Below are positions 24,688 to 32,875 of a DNA stretch of 64,000 bases, in pieces. How positions within the stretch are numbered: the first letter of the stretch is position 1; the number at the start of each line of letters is the position of its first letter. Origin of the DNA: DAOUJI01 sp965224415 (lineage in GTDB: Bacteria; Chloroflexota; Dehalococcoidia; Lucifugimonadales; JAGWBF01); the NCBI GenBank assembly GCA_965224415.1, contig CBDCZB010000004.1, positions 868,001 through 932,000 of the forward strand. Direction: 5' to 3'. The notes beneath the pieces were generated by a model that worked only from the letters and a program-made list of their open reading frames with translations, did not search any database and was not told the origin of the DNA. The translations under genes and the position numbers were made by a program.

Positions 24688-25880
24688 GTACGTGAGCCCA
24701 GACAGGATGCTACCTTGGGGATAGACGAAGGGTTGTGGGATGTGAGGTGGTCATGGTGCAGGAGAAGTACGGAGTCCGGCTGGCAACACAGGAAAAGGGA
24801 CGGCTCAGGAAGATGATCAGGGCTGGGAGGAGTTCCGCACAGGCGATTACCCGGGCCCGCATCCTGATCAAGATAGATGAGGGCTGGACCGCCCCCCAGG
24901 TGGCCACCGCACTGGACGTGTCGGAGCGGACCGTGTTCCGCACCAAGCGGCGGTATGCCGAGGAAGGACTGGACGAGGTGCTGAGGCACCATAACCAGGT
25001 CAACCGGCCCAGAAAGGTGGATGAAAGGGTGGAGGCCCACCTGATAGCCTTGGCCTGCAGCCCGGTGCCCGACGGTCATGACCACTGGACCATGCGGGCC
25101 CTGGCGGGCAAGGTGGTGGAGTTGGGATTGGTGGAGTCTTTATCTCCCGAGACGGTCCGCCTGCGGCTAAAAAAAACACGCTCAAGCCGTGGCTCAAGAA
25201 ACAATGGTGCATCCCCAAGGTAGGTGGAGAGTTCGTGGCGGCCATGGAGGACGTGCTGGATCTCTACGCCGAGCCCTACGATCCGCAGAGGCCGGTGGTC
25301 TGCTTTGACGAGACCTCCACCCAGTTGCTGGCCGACGTGAGGGAACCGCTGCCGGCAAAGCCTGGGAGGCCGAGGCGTGAGGACTACGAATACCAGCGGG
25401 GAGGGACGCGCAACCTGTTCCTCACCTGTGAGCCTCGCCGGGGCTGGCGCCACGTGGCGATAACCCGGCAACGCACCATGCAGGACTTCGCTCAGCAGAT
25501 GCGGTGGCTGGTGGATGAGGCCTACCCCGATGTCCCGGTGATTCGGCTGGTTCTCGACAATCTGAACACGCATCGGATGGCCTCGCTTTACGAGACTTTC
25601 CCGGCGGCCGAGGCCCGGCGCATCGCCAAGCGGCTGGAGTTGCACCACACTCCCAAGCACGGAAGCTGGCTGAATATGGCGGAGATCGAGTTCAGCGTGC
25701 TGGCCCGGGCCTGCCTGCGCGGACGCAACGGAGATGAGGACAGCCTGGAAAGAGCCGTCAGCGCCTGCGTGTCAGAGCGGAACGCGATAGGAGCTACCAT
25801 TAACTGGCGGTTCACTGCCCAAGACGCCAGACGCAAACTCCATCGCCTCTATCCCTGCCAATCCTGATTTGGTTCAGTAC
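24688..25880 (+). mobile_element. IS630-family insertion sequence
   Basis: An IS630 element of about 1.2 kb. The ends are related imperfect inverted repeats: GTACGTGAGCC...CAGGAT on the left (from 24688) and, in reverse complement, GTACTGAACC...CAGGAT on the right (to 25880). TA lies on each side (24686-24687 and 25881-25882), as expected for this TA-targeting family. It carries one transposase gene in two overlapping frames and no cargo. Confidence 0.8.
24753..25867 (+). CDS. IS630 transposase made by -1 frameshifting on A8
   Basis: The first frame encodes an N-terminal helix-turn-helix region (ITRARILIKIDEGWTAPQVA ... SERTVFRTKRRY). The second holds the DDE core (VVCFDETSTQLLADVREPLP, LVLDNLNTH, TPKHGSWLNMAEIEFSVLA). 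The frames meet at a run of eight A (25169-25176). Slipping back one base there turns CTA AAA AAA ACA into a continuous ...KKNTLKPWLKK... protein of about 371 residues, normal for the family. Frameshifted transposases on A-runs are known in IS630 and other families, so this is probably programmed rather than decay. The start is ATG 24753. Confidence 0.82.
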
Positions 25881-25940
25881 TAGTCACGTCGCTGGCTATA
25901 TCATCGCGTCATGGGAGCCATCACCGGGCCTTAGGCAAAT
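25881..25940 (+). pseudogene. Remnant of the duplicated cytochrome c signal-peptide region
   Basis: Right of IS630, AGTCACGTCG... and ATGGGAGCCATCACCGGG...CTTAGGCA resemble AGTCACTGATCG... and the ATGGCCCTTATCGGGG...CTTGGCA block of the intact lipoprotein signal sequence near 27590, with a stop in frame. Similarity then fades. The rest of the duplicate is gone. Alignment was by eye. Confidence 0.4.
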
Positions 25941-25981
25941 CTTCCCCAGAAATGTGAAGTGTGGACTAGCTAAAGGAAACC

Positions 25982-27070
25982 ATGGTGCAGAACTCAATTC
26001 CAGAACACAACAAAAGACTTCATGACAGGTTAGACCTACTGCGGAGAGGAACCTCTAGCGATTGCTTGTTTACAAAAGGTTGTACTGAGCAAGTGATACA
26101 AGCCCATTCGGTTTCGCGATCAATCTTGGCAAAACTACAGGACAATGGCCAAGTGATGCGGCCGAGAACTAGAACCGAAAGAGATGAAGTGGGACGTTCG
26201 CGCCTTCACTTAGGTTTTATCCCTGATGGGATACTTCGCGCATCGACGGGCACATTCGTTTGTCGAAAGCACGATGATGAATTTAAGCCTGTTGACACAA
26301 CGCCCATGGATTTTGATAACCCGCACATCCGTAATCTGCTCTTTTATCGCGCAGTCATTCGAGAGGTATGGCAACTTTTAAGAACACAGAGAGCGACTAT
26401 CCCGCTGGAACGTAGCCAGCTAGTTCCAGGTCCTTTACCAAACCATCCTAGCTATAGACTAAGGGCACTGAATGACTTAATACAACGTATAAAACCATGC
26501 ATAAATACAACCGTCGGTCCCAGTAGCCCGTGTCCGGTAGTACACTTAGTTAGGCGTGTAAAAACTGACCGCCCGATAATCACAGGCTCCTGTGCAGGGG
26601 GTGGATCTATCATCGGATTTGATGAGGAAACAGGATACGAATTTTCTAGAAATGATGTGCATGAGGTCACTGGTCTCGAACCAAACAGTTGTTGGGGGTT
26701 CACCGTTGTTCCCCAAGCGAACGAGCACATGGTCTTAGCTAGTTGGGTGAAGGGTAGTTCAGCTGAAGATTATTTCAAGCATTTTGCCGAAGTAAATGGG
26801 GAAGAGCTCGAAGAAGCTGTATCAGCCGAACTAATATATTTCTGTGAGAATTGGTTCCTGCATCCAAAAGTCTGGGCATCCTATAATAATGCAAAACAAA
26901 ACGCTATCGTAAGTGCCTTCGACAATATAACAGAATTGCAGATCGGCAAATATCAATGGAGGCAACGAGGCAAAACGCAGAAGTGGTATGATTTTCTAAG
27001 CTTAGTCAATCGCCGTCAGATTAACCTATTCCGGTATAATCATTCCATATTCGCATCTTACTTCGTTTGA
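25982..27070 (+). CDS. Uncharacterised protein with HNH-like zinc motif
   Basis: A 362-residue protein. Near the N-terminus it has Cys28-x5-Cys34, then IQAHSVSRS (His42) and FVCRKHDDEFKPVD (Cys94, His97, Asp98), a spacing like treble-clef or HNH-type nuclease folds in which the AHS histidine would be catalytic. The remaining 250 residues show no motif I know. The gene has a lower GC content and different codon choice from its neighbours, pointing to recent acquisition. Relatives with the AHS...C-x2-HD arrangement are, as I recall, scattered in accessory regions; a DNA-cleaving defence role is possible but unproven. ATG preceded by AAAGGAAACC. Confidence 0.6.
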   Translation: MVQNSIPEHNKRLHDRLDLLRRGTSSDCLFTKGCTEQVIQAHSVSRSILAKLQDNGQVMRPRTRTERDEVGRSRLHLGFIPDGILRASTGTFVCRKHDDEFKPVDTTPMDFDNPHIRNLLFYRAVIREVWQLLRTQRATIPLERSQLVPGPLPNHPSYRLRALNDLIQRIKPCINTTVGPSSPCPVVHLVRRVKTDRPIITGSCAGGGSIIGFDEETGYEFSRNDVHEVTGLEPNSCWGFTVVPQANEHMVLASWVKGSSAEDYFKHFAEVNGEELEEAVSAELIYFCENWFLHPKVWASYNNAKQNAIVSAFDNITELQIGKYQWRQRGKTQKWYDFLSLVNRRQINLFRYNHSIFASYFV

Positions 27071-27078
27071 TTGTAGAC

Positions 27079-27333
27079 ATGCCCAAACGACTTCAAGTCC
27101 TCCTGGATGAGGAAGAATACTCTGAAATTCAAGCCGCCGCTCGTAGCCAACGCATGAGTATTGCGGAGTGGGTACGTCAGGCGCTGTGCAAGACCCTAGA
27201 CGACTTACAAGAAACGGTCGACGCCAAGCTGCGTGCTATCATTGAGGCGTCGAGCCACCGGTTTCCAACCGCCGACATAGAAACGATGCTCCGCGATATT
27301 GAGGCAGGACGACGTCTCACAGCCAGACATTGA
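27079..27333 (+). CDS. Ribbon-helix-helix antitoxin-like protein (orphan)
   Basis: An 84-residue protein starting MPKRLQVLLDEEEYSEIQAA, the strand-helix start of CopG/RHH antitoxins, then SIAEWVRQALCKTL and an extended C-terminal helix that would wrap a toxin. No toxin follows; the next 180 bases are the cytochrome c promoter region, so it is an orphan. The closest toxin is the PIN gene at 23277, which points the other way. Start ATG 27079 rather than an upstream TTG. Confidence 0.65.
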   Translation: MPKRLQVLLDEEEYSEIQAAARSQRMSIAEWVRQALCKTLDDLQETVDAKLRAIIEASSHRFPTADIETMLRDIEAGRRLTARH

Positions 27334-27362
27334 ACTCAATTCCTGTTCACGGGAAACCTGCG

Positions 27363-27545
27363 ATTGTCGCCCTTTATGCCTAGCCTCGCTGACTAAACTA
27401 CACTTTCATCCAGTCCTGTCGGGTTTGGATAACATGTCCATAACTTTTCGCATATGCTGTATAATCGTTGAACTCCATTCACTGTCCACGCGACACCCAG
27501 CACCGCATCCATATTACGATGCTCCTCATTCCCTTCCGCCCTATC
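27363..27545 (+). repeat. Promoter-leader copy B upstream of cytochrome c
   Basis: Direct repeat of 24475-24656. It contains TACACT (27399-27404) and TATAAT (27460-27465) as candidate -10 boxes. A shorter related block, TTGCCC-17-TACACT plus ATTGGATAAGG, precedes the SDR gene at 28128. Confidence 0.65.
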
Positions 27546-28031
27546 GCCATAAGAGTCACTGATCGTGGCATCGCGTCACTAACTTTGGCTATGGCCCTTA
27601 TCGGGGCCTTGGCATGCTCGTCTCAATCGGATGAAACCGGAGCGACGGGCACCGGCCAGCAGATATTCGCGTCCACCTGCGCCGCCTGCCACGGTGTTGA
27701 CGGCCAGGGTCAGGAGAACTGGCACGTCCCAAAGGAAGATGGCACCTTACCTCCTCCTCCCCTCAACGGAGACGGCCATACGTGGCATCACGGGGACGGG
27801 CTTTTGTACCAAATCGTGAGCCAGGGAGGGAAATCACTAGAGATCCCGAACGTCCCTAACTTCAAGAGCGGGATGCCTGCCTTTGGAGACCTCTTAAGTC
27901 ACGAAGAAATCATCGCCGTATTGACGTATGTCAAAAGCCTCTGGGGCGACAAAACCAAGAGAGACATTTCCATTCGAGAGTCTCAAGCCAGGGCGAGCGA
28001 ACTGGACCCGTTCCCGGCGGTTGGCAATTAG
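27519..28031 (+). CDS. c-type cytochrome lipoprotein
   Basis: This 170-residue protein has a signal sequence ending in the lipobox LIGALAC (Cys33), so it should be a lipid-anchored, extracytoplasmic monohaem cytochrome. The haem motif is Cys54-Ala-Ala-Cys57-His58 (STCAACHGVDGQG), and Met119 in SGMPAFGD is the likely sixth ligand. This resembles cytochromes that carry electrons to terminal oxidases. The start is ATG 27519; the ribosome site is weak. Its promoter region is duplicated at 24475. Confidence 0.87.
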   Translation: MLLIPFRPIAIRVTDRGIASLTLAMALIGALACSSQSDETGATGTGQQIFASTCAACHGVDGQGQENWHVPKEDGTLPPPPLNGDGHTWHHGDGLLYQIVSQGGKSLEIPNVPNFKSGMPAFGDLLSHEEIIAVLTYVKSLWGDKTKRDISIRESQARASELDPFPAVGN

Positions 28032-28127
28032 AGCTGCCGCTACTACATCCTCTGGATAACGACTAAACCAGCTTTCGCCAAGCTATTCACGAGAACCTCA
28101 ACCGTCTCCGCATCCACCACGTGCCCC

Positions 28128-28156
28128 TTGCCCGGCCTGGCTGGCTACTCTACACT
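28128..28156 (+). promoter_or_regulatory. Promoter of the SDR gene
   Basis: TTGCCC (28128-28133), 17 bases, TACACT (28151-28156), then 39 bases to the ATG at 28196. Related in sequence to the two copies upstream of the cytochrome c gene and its remnant. Confidence 0.6.
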
Positions 28157-28195
28157 TCCGGTCAATTCGGTACAGATTGGATAAGGAGTGCTGAC

Positions 28196-28990
28196 ATGAG
28201 CCTTCCGGTTTTCGACGTTGCGGGCAAGAAGGTCCTGTGTGTAGGTGCGGGACGAGGCATCGGCAAGGGCATTGCGCTGGCCTTTGGGGAGGCCGGGGCC
28301 GACGTGGCAGTGACTGGACTAACGCCCGTCGGGGCCAACGCAGTAGCCGAGGAAATCAGGGCGATGGGTCAGCAGGGCTTGGCCTTCCACGGCGACGCCA
28401 CCAAGGCCGCAGACATGGACCTGCTGGCAGAGCAGGTGTTGTCCGAATTCGGCCATCTCGACGTGCTGGTCAACTGCGTCGGTGACGCCATTCAGGCTCC
28501 GGTAGCCCCGCTGCCCGACGGAGGCCCGCCCGCCATGTCGGAGGAAGACTGGCATCGCATCATCGACCTTAACCTGACCGAGGCGTTCCAGGGCTGCCGC
28601 GCGTTCGGCCCCCATTTCCTGGAAAGGCGTCAGGGTTCGGTGATAAACATCTCCGGTTGGGCCTCCTTCCGAGGCATGGCGCGGCGTTCCGCCTACGACG
28701 CCGCCAAAGCCGGACTCATGCGATTCACCGAGTGTATCGCCCAGGAATGGGCACCCTACAACGTCCGGGTCAACGCCATCGCTCCGGGCCGCTTCCCCGA
28801 CAAGGACCAGCTTTCCGAGGACGCCTACCTGCAGCGGCAGGAGCAAGCCAGGGACACGGTGTTGCTGGGTCGTCTGGGCGAACTGAAGGAGGTGGGATAC
28901 CTGGCCATTTACCTGGCGTCCCCCGCCGGAGACTACGTGACGGGTCAGACCTGGGCCATCGACGGCGGCATCAGCATAATGTCTCCCTAA
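28196..28990 (+). CDS. Short-chain dehydrogenase/reductase
   Basis: A 264-residue classical SDR. The cofactor motif is GAGRGIGKGIALAFGEAG, NCVGDA corresponds to the NNAG motif, and the catalytic residues are Ser in VINISGWASF and Tyr-x3-Lys in SAYDAAKAG. It ends with YVTGQTWAIDGGISIM, the usual tail. The start is ATG 28196 after AAGGAGTGCTGAC. It would oxidise or reduce an alcohol/ketone with NAD(P); substrate unknown. Confidence 0.92.
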   Translation: MSLPVFDVAGKKVLCVGAGRGIGKGIALAFGEAGADVAVTGLTPVGANAVAEEIRAMGQQGLAFHGDATKAADMDLLAEQVLSEFGHLDVLVNCVGDAIQAPVAPLPDGGPPAMSEEDWHRIIDLNLTEAFQGCRAFGPHFLERRQGSVINISGWASFRGMARRSAYDAAKAGLMRFTECIAQEWAPYNVRVNAIAPGRFPDKDQLSEDAYLQRQEQARDTVLLGRLGELKEVGYLAIYLASPAGDYVTGQTWAIDGGISIMSP

Positions 28991-29033
28991 AAAGGCGTCA
29001 TCGCCGTAGTTTCCAGGCCTCCGGCCCACAAAC

Positions 29034-30386
29034 TCAAACAGGCGGCTCCAAGTCAAACCCTATGACTCTCTCGCACCATCGGGCGACCGCCAGCAGTTTC
29101 GGTTCCCCGAAACGGGTTCCCGCAAGCTGCACTCCCAGCGGAAGCCCTGAATCGCTGAGTCCCGAGGGCAGGCTGACCGTCGGCAGGCCCGCAGACGTCC
29201 AAGGGCGTTGGAACACCGGGTCTCCGGTTGTGTTCAGGTCCCGAGGGGCAGGCGTCGGCGTCGAGGGCATTATCAGTGCGTCATAGCGGGCCGCCAGGGA
29301 GTTCAGGTCAACGCTGAGACGCCTCCGGTGCCGCTGGGATTGGACGTAGTGGACAGCCGGGACCAGCATGCCCGTCTCTATATTCGCCCTGAGCTTGGGG
29401 CCGAAGTCGTCGGGCCGCACTTTGTAATTGGCTTCGTGGAAGGCGGCGCACTCCACGTTCATCACGATATTGTGGCTTGGGAAACAGGTCTCGAAGCTTT
29501 CTGGAAGCTCCACTTCCTCCACGATGGCTCCGGCGTCTTCCAGGGCTTGGACCACTGACTCGGTGTGCTCGTGCACCTCTGGATAGCACACTTCCATGAA
29601 AAACTCCCGTAGCAGACCCAGCCTTGGCTTATCAGGAGAGTGGTCCAGACCCGTGACGTAGTCCTCCACGGGCGCCGTAGACGAGCCCGGGTCTGACGGG
29701 TCGTGCCCGCTCATGGCCTGAAGCAGTAGCGCCGAGTCCTCCACCGACCGCACCAGTATCCCCACGGTGTCCAGGGACCAGCTCACCGGTATGACCCCGT
29801 GGCGGCTGATGCGTCCATAGGACGGCTTGAGGCCCACCACTCCGTTGTAGGCTGCGGGACGGCAGGTCGAGCCGCCTGTCTGGGAACCCAGGGCGCCGGC
29901 GCACATCCTCGCAGCCACAGCCGCCGCCGAACCGCTGCTGGAGCCGCCCGGTGTGTGTTCCACGCTCCACGGGTTGTGGGTCGGGGACGGGTCCGACGTG
30001 GCGAACTCCGTCGTTACAGTCTTGCCCAGAACCACCATGCCAGCTTCCCTAAGCCGTGCGACACAGGTGGCGTCGTATGACGGCGTGAAGTCCTGGTATA
30101 TAGGGGAGCAGGCGGTGGTCTTCAGGTCTTTGGTGTAGAAGATGTCTTTCAGCCCAACGGGGACTCCATGAAGAGGTCCCCTGGAACCGGAGCTTTCCAG
30201 TTCCTTGTCCAAAGCCGACGCTGCCGCGAGGGAGCCTTCACGGTCGATGGTCACCCATGCTGTAAGTTCAGGTTCCAGGCGCTCGATACGCTCCAGCAAG
30301 GCCTCCACGAGCCTGTAGGAGCTTGCGGCCCCTTCACGTATAGCACGGCCCGATTCGGCCAACCCCAGGCGGTGGAGTTCCGTCAT
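29034..30386 (-). CDS. Amidase-signature enzyme (AtzE/GatA-like)
   Basis: A 450-residue amidase with the Ser-cisSer-Lys triad: Lys80 (GVPVGLKDIF), Ser149 (GGSSSGSAAA) and Ser173 (QTGGSTCRPAAYNG). It ends with GVQLAGTRFGEPKLLAVARW. A very small gene of AtzG/GatC-like character lies just upstream, so this is more likely an AtzE-type hydrolase (for example of biuret-like or other amides) than the GatA of tRNA amidation. Genuine gatA would normally sit with gatB; none is here. Confidence 0.9.
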   Translation of the reverse strand: MTELHRLGLAESGRAIREGAASSYRLVEALLERIERLEPELTAWVTIDREGSLAAASALDKELESSGSRGPLHGVPVGLKDIFYTKDLKTTACSPIYQDFTPSYDATCVARLREAGMVVLGKTVTTEFATSDPSPTHNPWSVEHTPGGSSSGSAAAVAARMCAGALGSQTGGSTCRPAAYNGVVGLKPSYGRISRHGVIPVSWSLDTVGILVRSVEDSALLLQAMSGHDPSDPGSSTAPVEDYVTGLDHSPDKPRLGLLREFFMEVCYPEVHEHTESVVQALEDAGAIVEEVELPESFETCFPSHNIVMNVECAAFHEANYKVRPDDFGPKLRANIETGMLVPAVHYVQSQRHRRRLSVDLNSLAARYDALIMPSTPTPAPRDLNTTGDPVFQRPWTSAGLPTVSLPSGLSDSGLPLGVQLAGTRFGEPKLLAVARWCERVIGFDLEPPV

Positions 30387-30423
30387 ATTCCCTCCATCCG
30401 GGATCGAGTGGAATGCGCCTTTG

Positions 30424-30600
30424 TCACAGGAAGAAGGCGGGCTCTTCCTCGGCGCTGGGCGGATTGGCCATGACCGCGTTCACACTGCTTGCCATGTCCA
30501 CGAGGGCAGGGTCCAAAACCTCAGCCCGCTCCTTGCCCAACAGCCTCTCCGCAACCCATCGAAGCTCTTCAGTCAGGGTGTCAAGAGGCGTCTGTCCCAT
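30424..30600 (-). CDS. Small AtzG/DUF4089-like partner of the amidase
   Basis: A 58-residue protein (MGQTPLDTLTEELRWVAERL ... SSVNAVMANPPSAEEEPAFF) with two short helices and the acidic -EEEPAFF end. The size and the ending recall DUF4089/AtzG proteins, which bind and stabilise AtzE amidases in the way GatC binds GatA; those typically end in EPAPVF. It lies 37 bases upstream of the amidase and 9 bases after the cyclophilin gene, all on one strand, so the three may form an operon. It is easily missed because it is so short. Confidence 0.65.
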   Translation of the reverse strand: MGQTPLDTLTEELRWVAERLLGKERAEVLDPALVDMASSVNAVMANPPSAEEEPAFFL

Positions 30601-30609
30601 CGCCGTTTC

Positions 30610-31266
30610 CTACTCTGCAGTCTCTTCGATGACGATGCTCTCGATCACCACGTCGTCGATGGGCTTGTCACGAGCGCCCGCCGCCGCTTCTGATATGGCT
30701 AGGACAATATCCTGGCCTTCGGTCACCTCGCCAAAGATGGTGTGTTTACCGTTGAGCCAGGGAGTGGGCACGGTGGTAATGAAGAACTGGGAGCCGTTAG
30801 TGTTCGGGCCAGAGTTGGCCATAGCCAGCAGTCCGGCCTTGTCGAACGCCAGCCCTGAAACGATTTCGTCCTGGAACTGGTATCCCGGCCCGCCCGTGCC
30901 GGTCCCGGTGGGGTCTCCACCCTGAATCATAAAGTCCTTGATAACCCGGTGGAATATGACCCCGTTGTAGAAGCCGTCGTTGGACAGCTTTACGAAGTTT
31001 CCCACGGTGACGGGAGTCTGGTCATCGAAAAGCTCAACTACTATGGCGCCCTTGTTGGTGTTTATCGTGGCTGTCACTATGATGTTCCTACTTTCCTCAG
31101 GTTCGGCGGTCGGGGTTGCGGTTGGTTGAGGTGTCGGGGTCGATGTTGGCGCAGTGGTCGGCGTGAAAGTTGGGTCTTCGCCGCCGCAAGCGGATACAGC
31201 AGCAATGGCGCTTAGCGCCCCAATGAGCAGCGCTGTGGCTGCAAATTTCGAAAACAAGGATTTCAC
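30610..31266 (-). CDS. Cyclophilin-type peptidyl-prolyl isomerase, lipoprotein
   Basis: This 218-residue protein has a signal peptide with lipobox AVSAC (Cys27), a Thr/Pro-rich linker (about 30-58) and a cyclophilin domain (about 64-215) with FHRVIKDFMIQGGDPTGTG, NSGPNTNGSQFFIT and HTIFGEVTEGQD. These include the Arg, Phe, Met and Gln residues of the active site. It should help fold proteins outside the cytoplasmic membrane. The Thr/Pro linker is typical of surface lipoproteins in Chloroflexota. Confidence 0.93.
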   Translation of the reverse strand: MKSLFSKFAATALLIGALSAIAAVSACGGEDPTFTPTTAPTSTPTPQPTATPTAEPEESRNIIVTATINTNKGAIVVELFDDQTPVTVGNFVKLSNDGFYNGVIFHRVIKDFMIQGGDPTGTGTGGPGYQFQDEIVSGLAFDKAGLLAMANSGPNTNGSQFFITTVPTPWLNGKHTIFGEVTEGQDIVLAISEAAAGARDKPIDDVVIESIVIEETAE

Positions 31267-31364
31267 GGCTGCTAATTATATCCCAGCGCCGCCCATCCGT
31301 CACTACAGCAGCCCATGTGTGTATGTGTAAAGGTAAGGACACCACCCCGAGACCGAGGTGGGGA

Positions 31365-31393
31365 TTGACCGCCGATTGGCCCGCGTCTACACT
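31365..31393 (+). promoter_or_regulatory. Promoter of the zinc-ribbon gene
   Basis: TTGACC (31365-31370), 17 bases, TACACT (31388-31393), with the ATG at 31424 after AAAGGAGCGGT. Confidence 0.65.
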
Positions 31394-31423
31394 GCAAGTC
31401 TGGCACAGGGTGAAAGGAGCGGT

Positions 31424-31858
31424 ATGGACTGCCCGCGTTGCGACGTTGAGTTGACTGTGGAAAAACACAAAGGTCTCGAAGTGGACAGGTGCTCCCAGTG
31501 TGAAGGGATATGGCTTGAGCATCATGAACTGGGCGAGCTGGAAGACACCGTCGCCGACGATGTCCCCAAGGGCAGCCTGATGACCTGGTCACACGGCTCT
31601 GACCTTCTCTGCCCCCACTGCAAGGACCACATGAAATGGTTCAGGTACCGCTACTACGAAGTGGAGATGGACTACTGCGATCAGGAACACGGCTTCTGGC
31701 TCGACAAGGGCGAGGACAAGCACGTCCTGGAGGTCATGGAGAAGAGGAACAAAGACCTCAAGAGGTCGGCCACCGCCGAGCAGAACTGGGAGAAGTTCCT
31801 GTCAGGAGTCAACTCCAAGTCATTCGTCGACAAGGTCAAGAACATGTTCCGGAAATAG
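31424..31858 (+). CDS. zf-TFIIB-type zinc-ribbon protein
   Basis: A 144-residue protein with two zinc-binding Cys-rich modules: MDCPRC...DRCSQCEGIWLEHHEL near the start and LLCPHCKDHM...MDYCDQEHGFWLDKGED in the middle. Both have the pattern C-x2-C...C-x(2)-C/H-G-x-W-L-D/E of zf-TFIIB proteins. The C-terminal part is helical and lysine-rich. Function is unknown in bacteria. The start is ATG 31424; the frame is open further upstream but overlaps the promoter. Confidence 0.82.
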   Translation: MDCPRCDVELTVEKHKGLEVDRCSQCEGIWLEHHELGELEDTVADDVPKGSLMTWSHGSDLLCPHCKDHMKWFRYRYYEVEMDYCDQEHGFWLDKGEDKHVLEVMEKRNKDLKRSATAEQNWEKFLSGVNSKSFVDKVKNMFRK

Positions 31859-31884
31859 GCTATCCCAACAATCAGGAGCGAGCT

Positions 31885-32868
31885 ATGGCCGCACAGCAAT
31901 CAAAAGTCGTTTTCCAAGCGATTCCCGCGTACAAGTCAAGGGCGGAAACGATGGCCCACGCGGCTCCGCCCGAAATCGACTTCGTCGTCGTGGATGCGAA
32001 TCTACCCGAGGAAGAACAAATCAGGGAGTGCGCAGGCGCCGTGGCGCTCATCATTACACCAAACACCTTTTCCTTGAACATCCTAAGGGGATGCCCCTCG
32101 GTCAAGCTGGTGCAGACCATCAGCGCAGGCTACGACCGGATAGACGTGAAAGCGGCGGGCGAGATGGGCGTGCTGGTGGCCAACAACGGCGGGGCCAACG
32201 CCATCTCCGTTGCCGAACACGCCCTGACGCTGATGATGTCCGTGGGACGACACACTATGGCCCATTGGCACAATACGGTAAAGGAAGGAAAGTGGCGGCA
32301 GAGCATGGCGGGTCCGATAACTGAACTCACCGGCAAGACCGTGGGCATAGTCGGACTGGGTCACATCGGCAAGCAGGTCGCCAAGCGTCTCACCGCTTTC
32401 GACACCGACACCGTTTACTACGACATTGCCCCAATCCCAGCCGAGACGGAACGGGAGTTGAACGTCCGTCCCATGGCTTTCGACCAGCTGCTGAGAGAGT
32501 CGGACATTGTGAGCGTCCATGTGCCGTTGAACCGTCAGACCACAGGCATGATAAGCACACGGGAGCTGGGTCTGATGAAGCCCACGGCCTATCTCATCAA
32601 CACTTGCCGAGGCCCGGTAGTGGACGAGGCCGCCCTGTACGAGGCTCTTACCACCGGAGTCATCACAGCCGCCGGACTGGATGTCCTCGAACAGGAACCC
32701 ACCCCGGTGGACAACCCGCTGTTTGGGCTGGACAACGTGGTCGTTACGCCTCACATGGCGGGCAACACCCAGGAGAGCGAGGTGCGCGCCACGGCTTTCG
32801 CAATGGAGAACATCCAACGGATGTTGTCAGGCCAGGAGCCAGAGTCCCTGGTTACTCCCGAGGACTAG
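31885..32868 (+). CDS. D-isomer-specific 2-hydroxyacid dehydrogenase
   Basis: A 327-residue enzyme with the NAD-binding motif VGIVGLGHIGKQVAKRL. The catalytic Arg lies in NTCRGPVVDEAAL, the Glu in the region LDVLEQEP, and the His in VVTPHMAGNTQ. This matches phosphoglycerate dehydrogenase and glyoxylate/hydroxypyruvate reductase relatives without the serine-binding ACT domain. The start is ATG 31885 after CAGGAGCGAGCT, 26 bases after the zinc-ribbon gene. Confidence 0.92.
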   Translation: MAAQQSKVVFQAIPAYKSRAETMAHAAPPEIDFVVVDANLPEEEQIRECAGAVALIITPNTFSLNILRGCPSVKLVQTISAGYDRIDVKAAGEMGVLVANNGGANAISVAEHALTLMMSVGRHTMAHWHNTVKEGKWRQSMAGPITELTGKTVGIVGLGHIGKQVAKRLTAFDTDTVYYDIAPIPAETERELNVRPMAFDQLLRESDIVSVHVPLNRQTTGMISTRELGLMKPTAYLINTCRGPVVDEAALYEALTTGVITAAGLDVLEQEPTPVDNPLFGLDNVVVTPHMAGNTQESEVRATAFAMENIQRMLSGQEPESLVTPED

Positions 32869-32875
32869 CCTCCGC

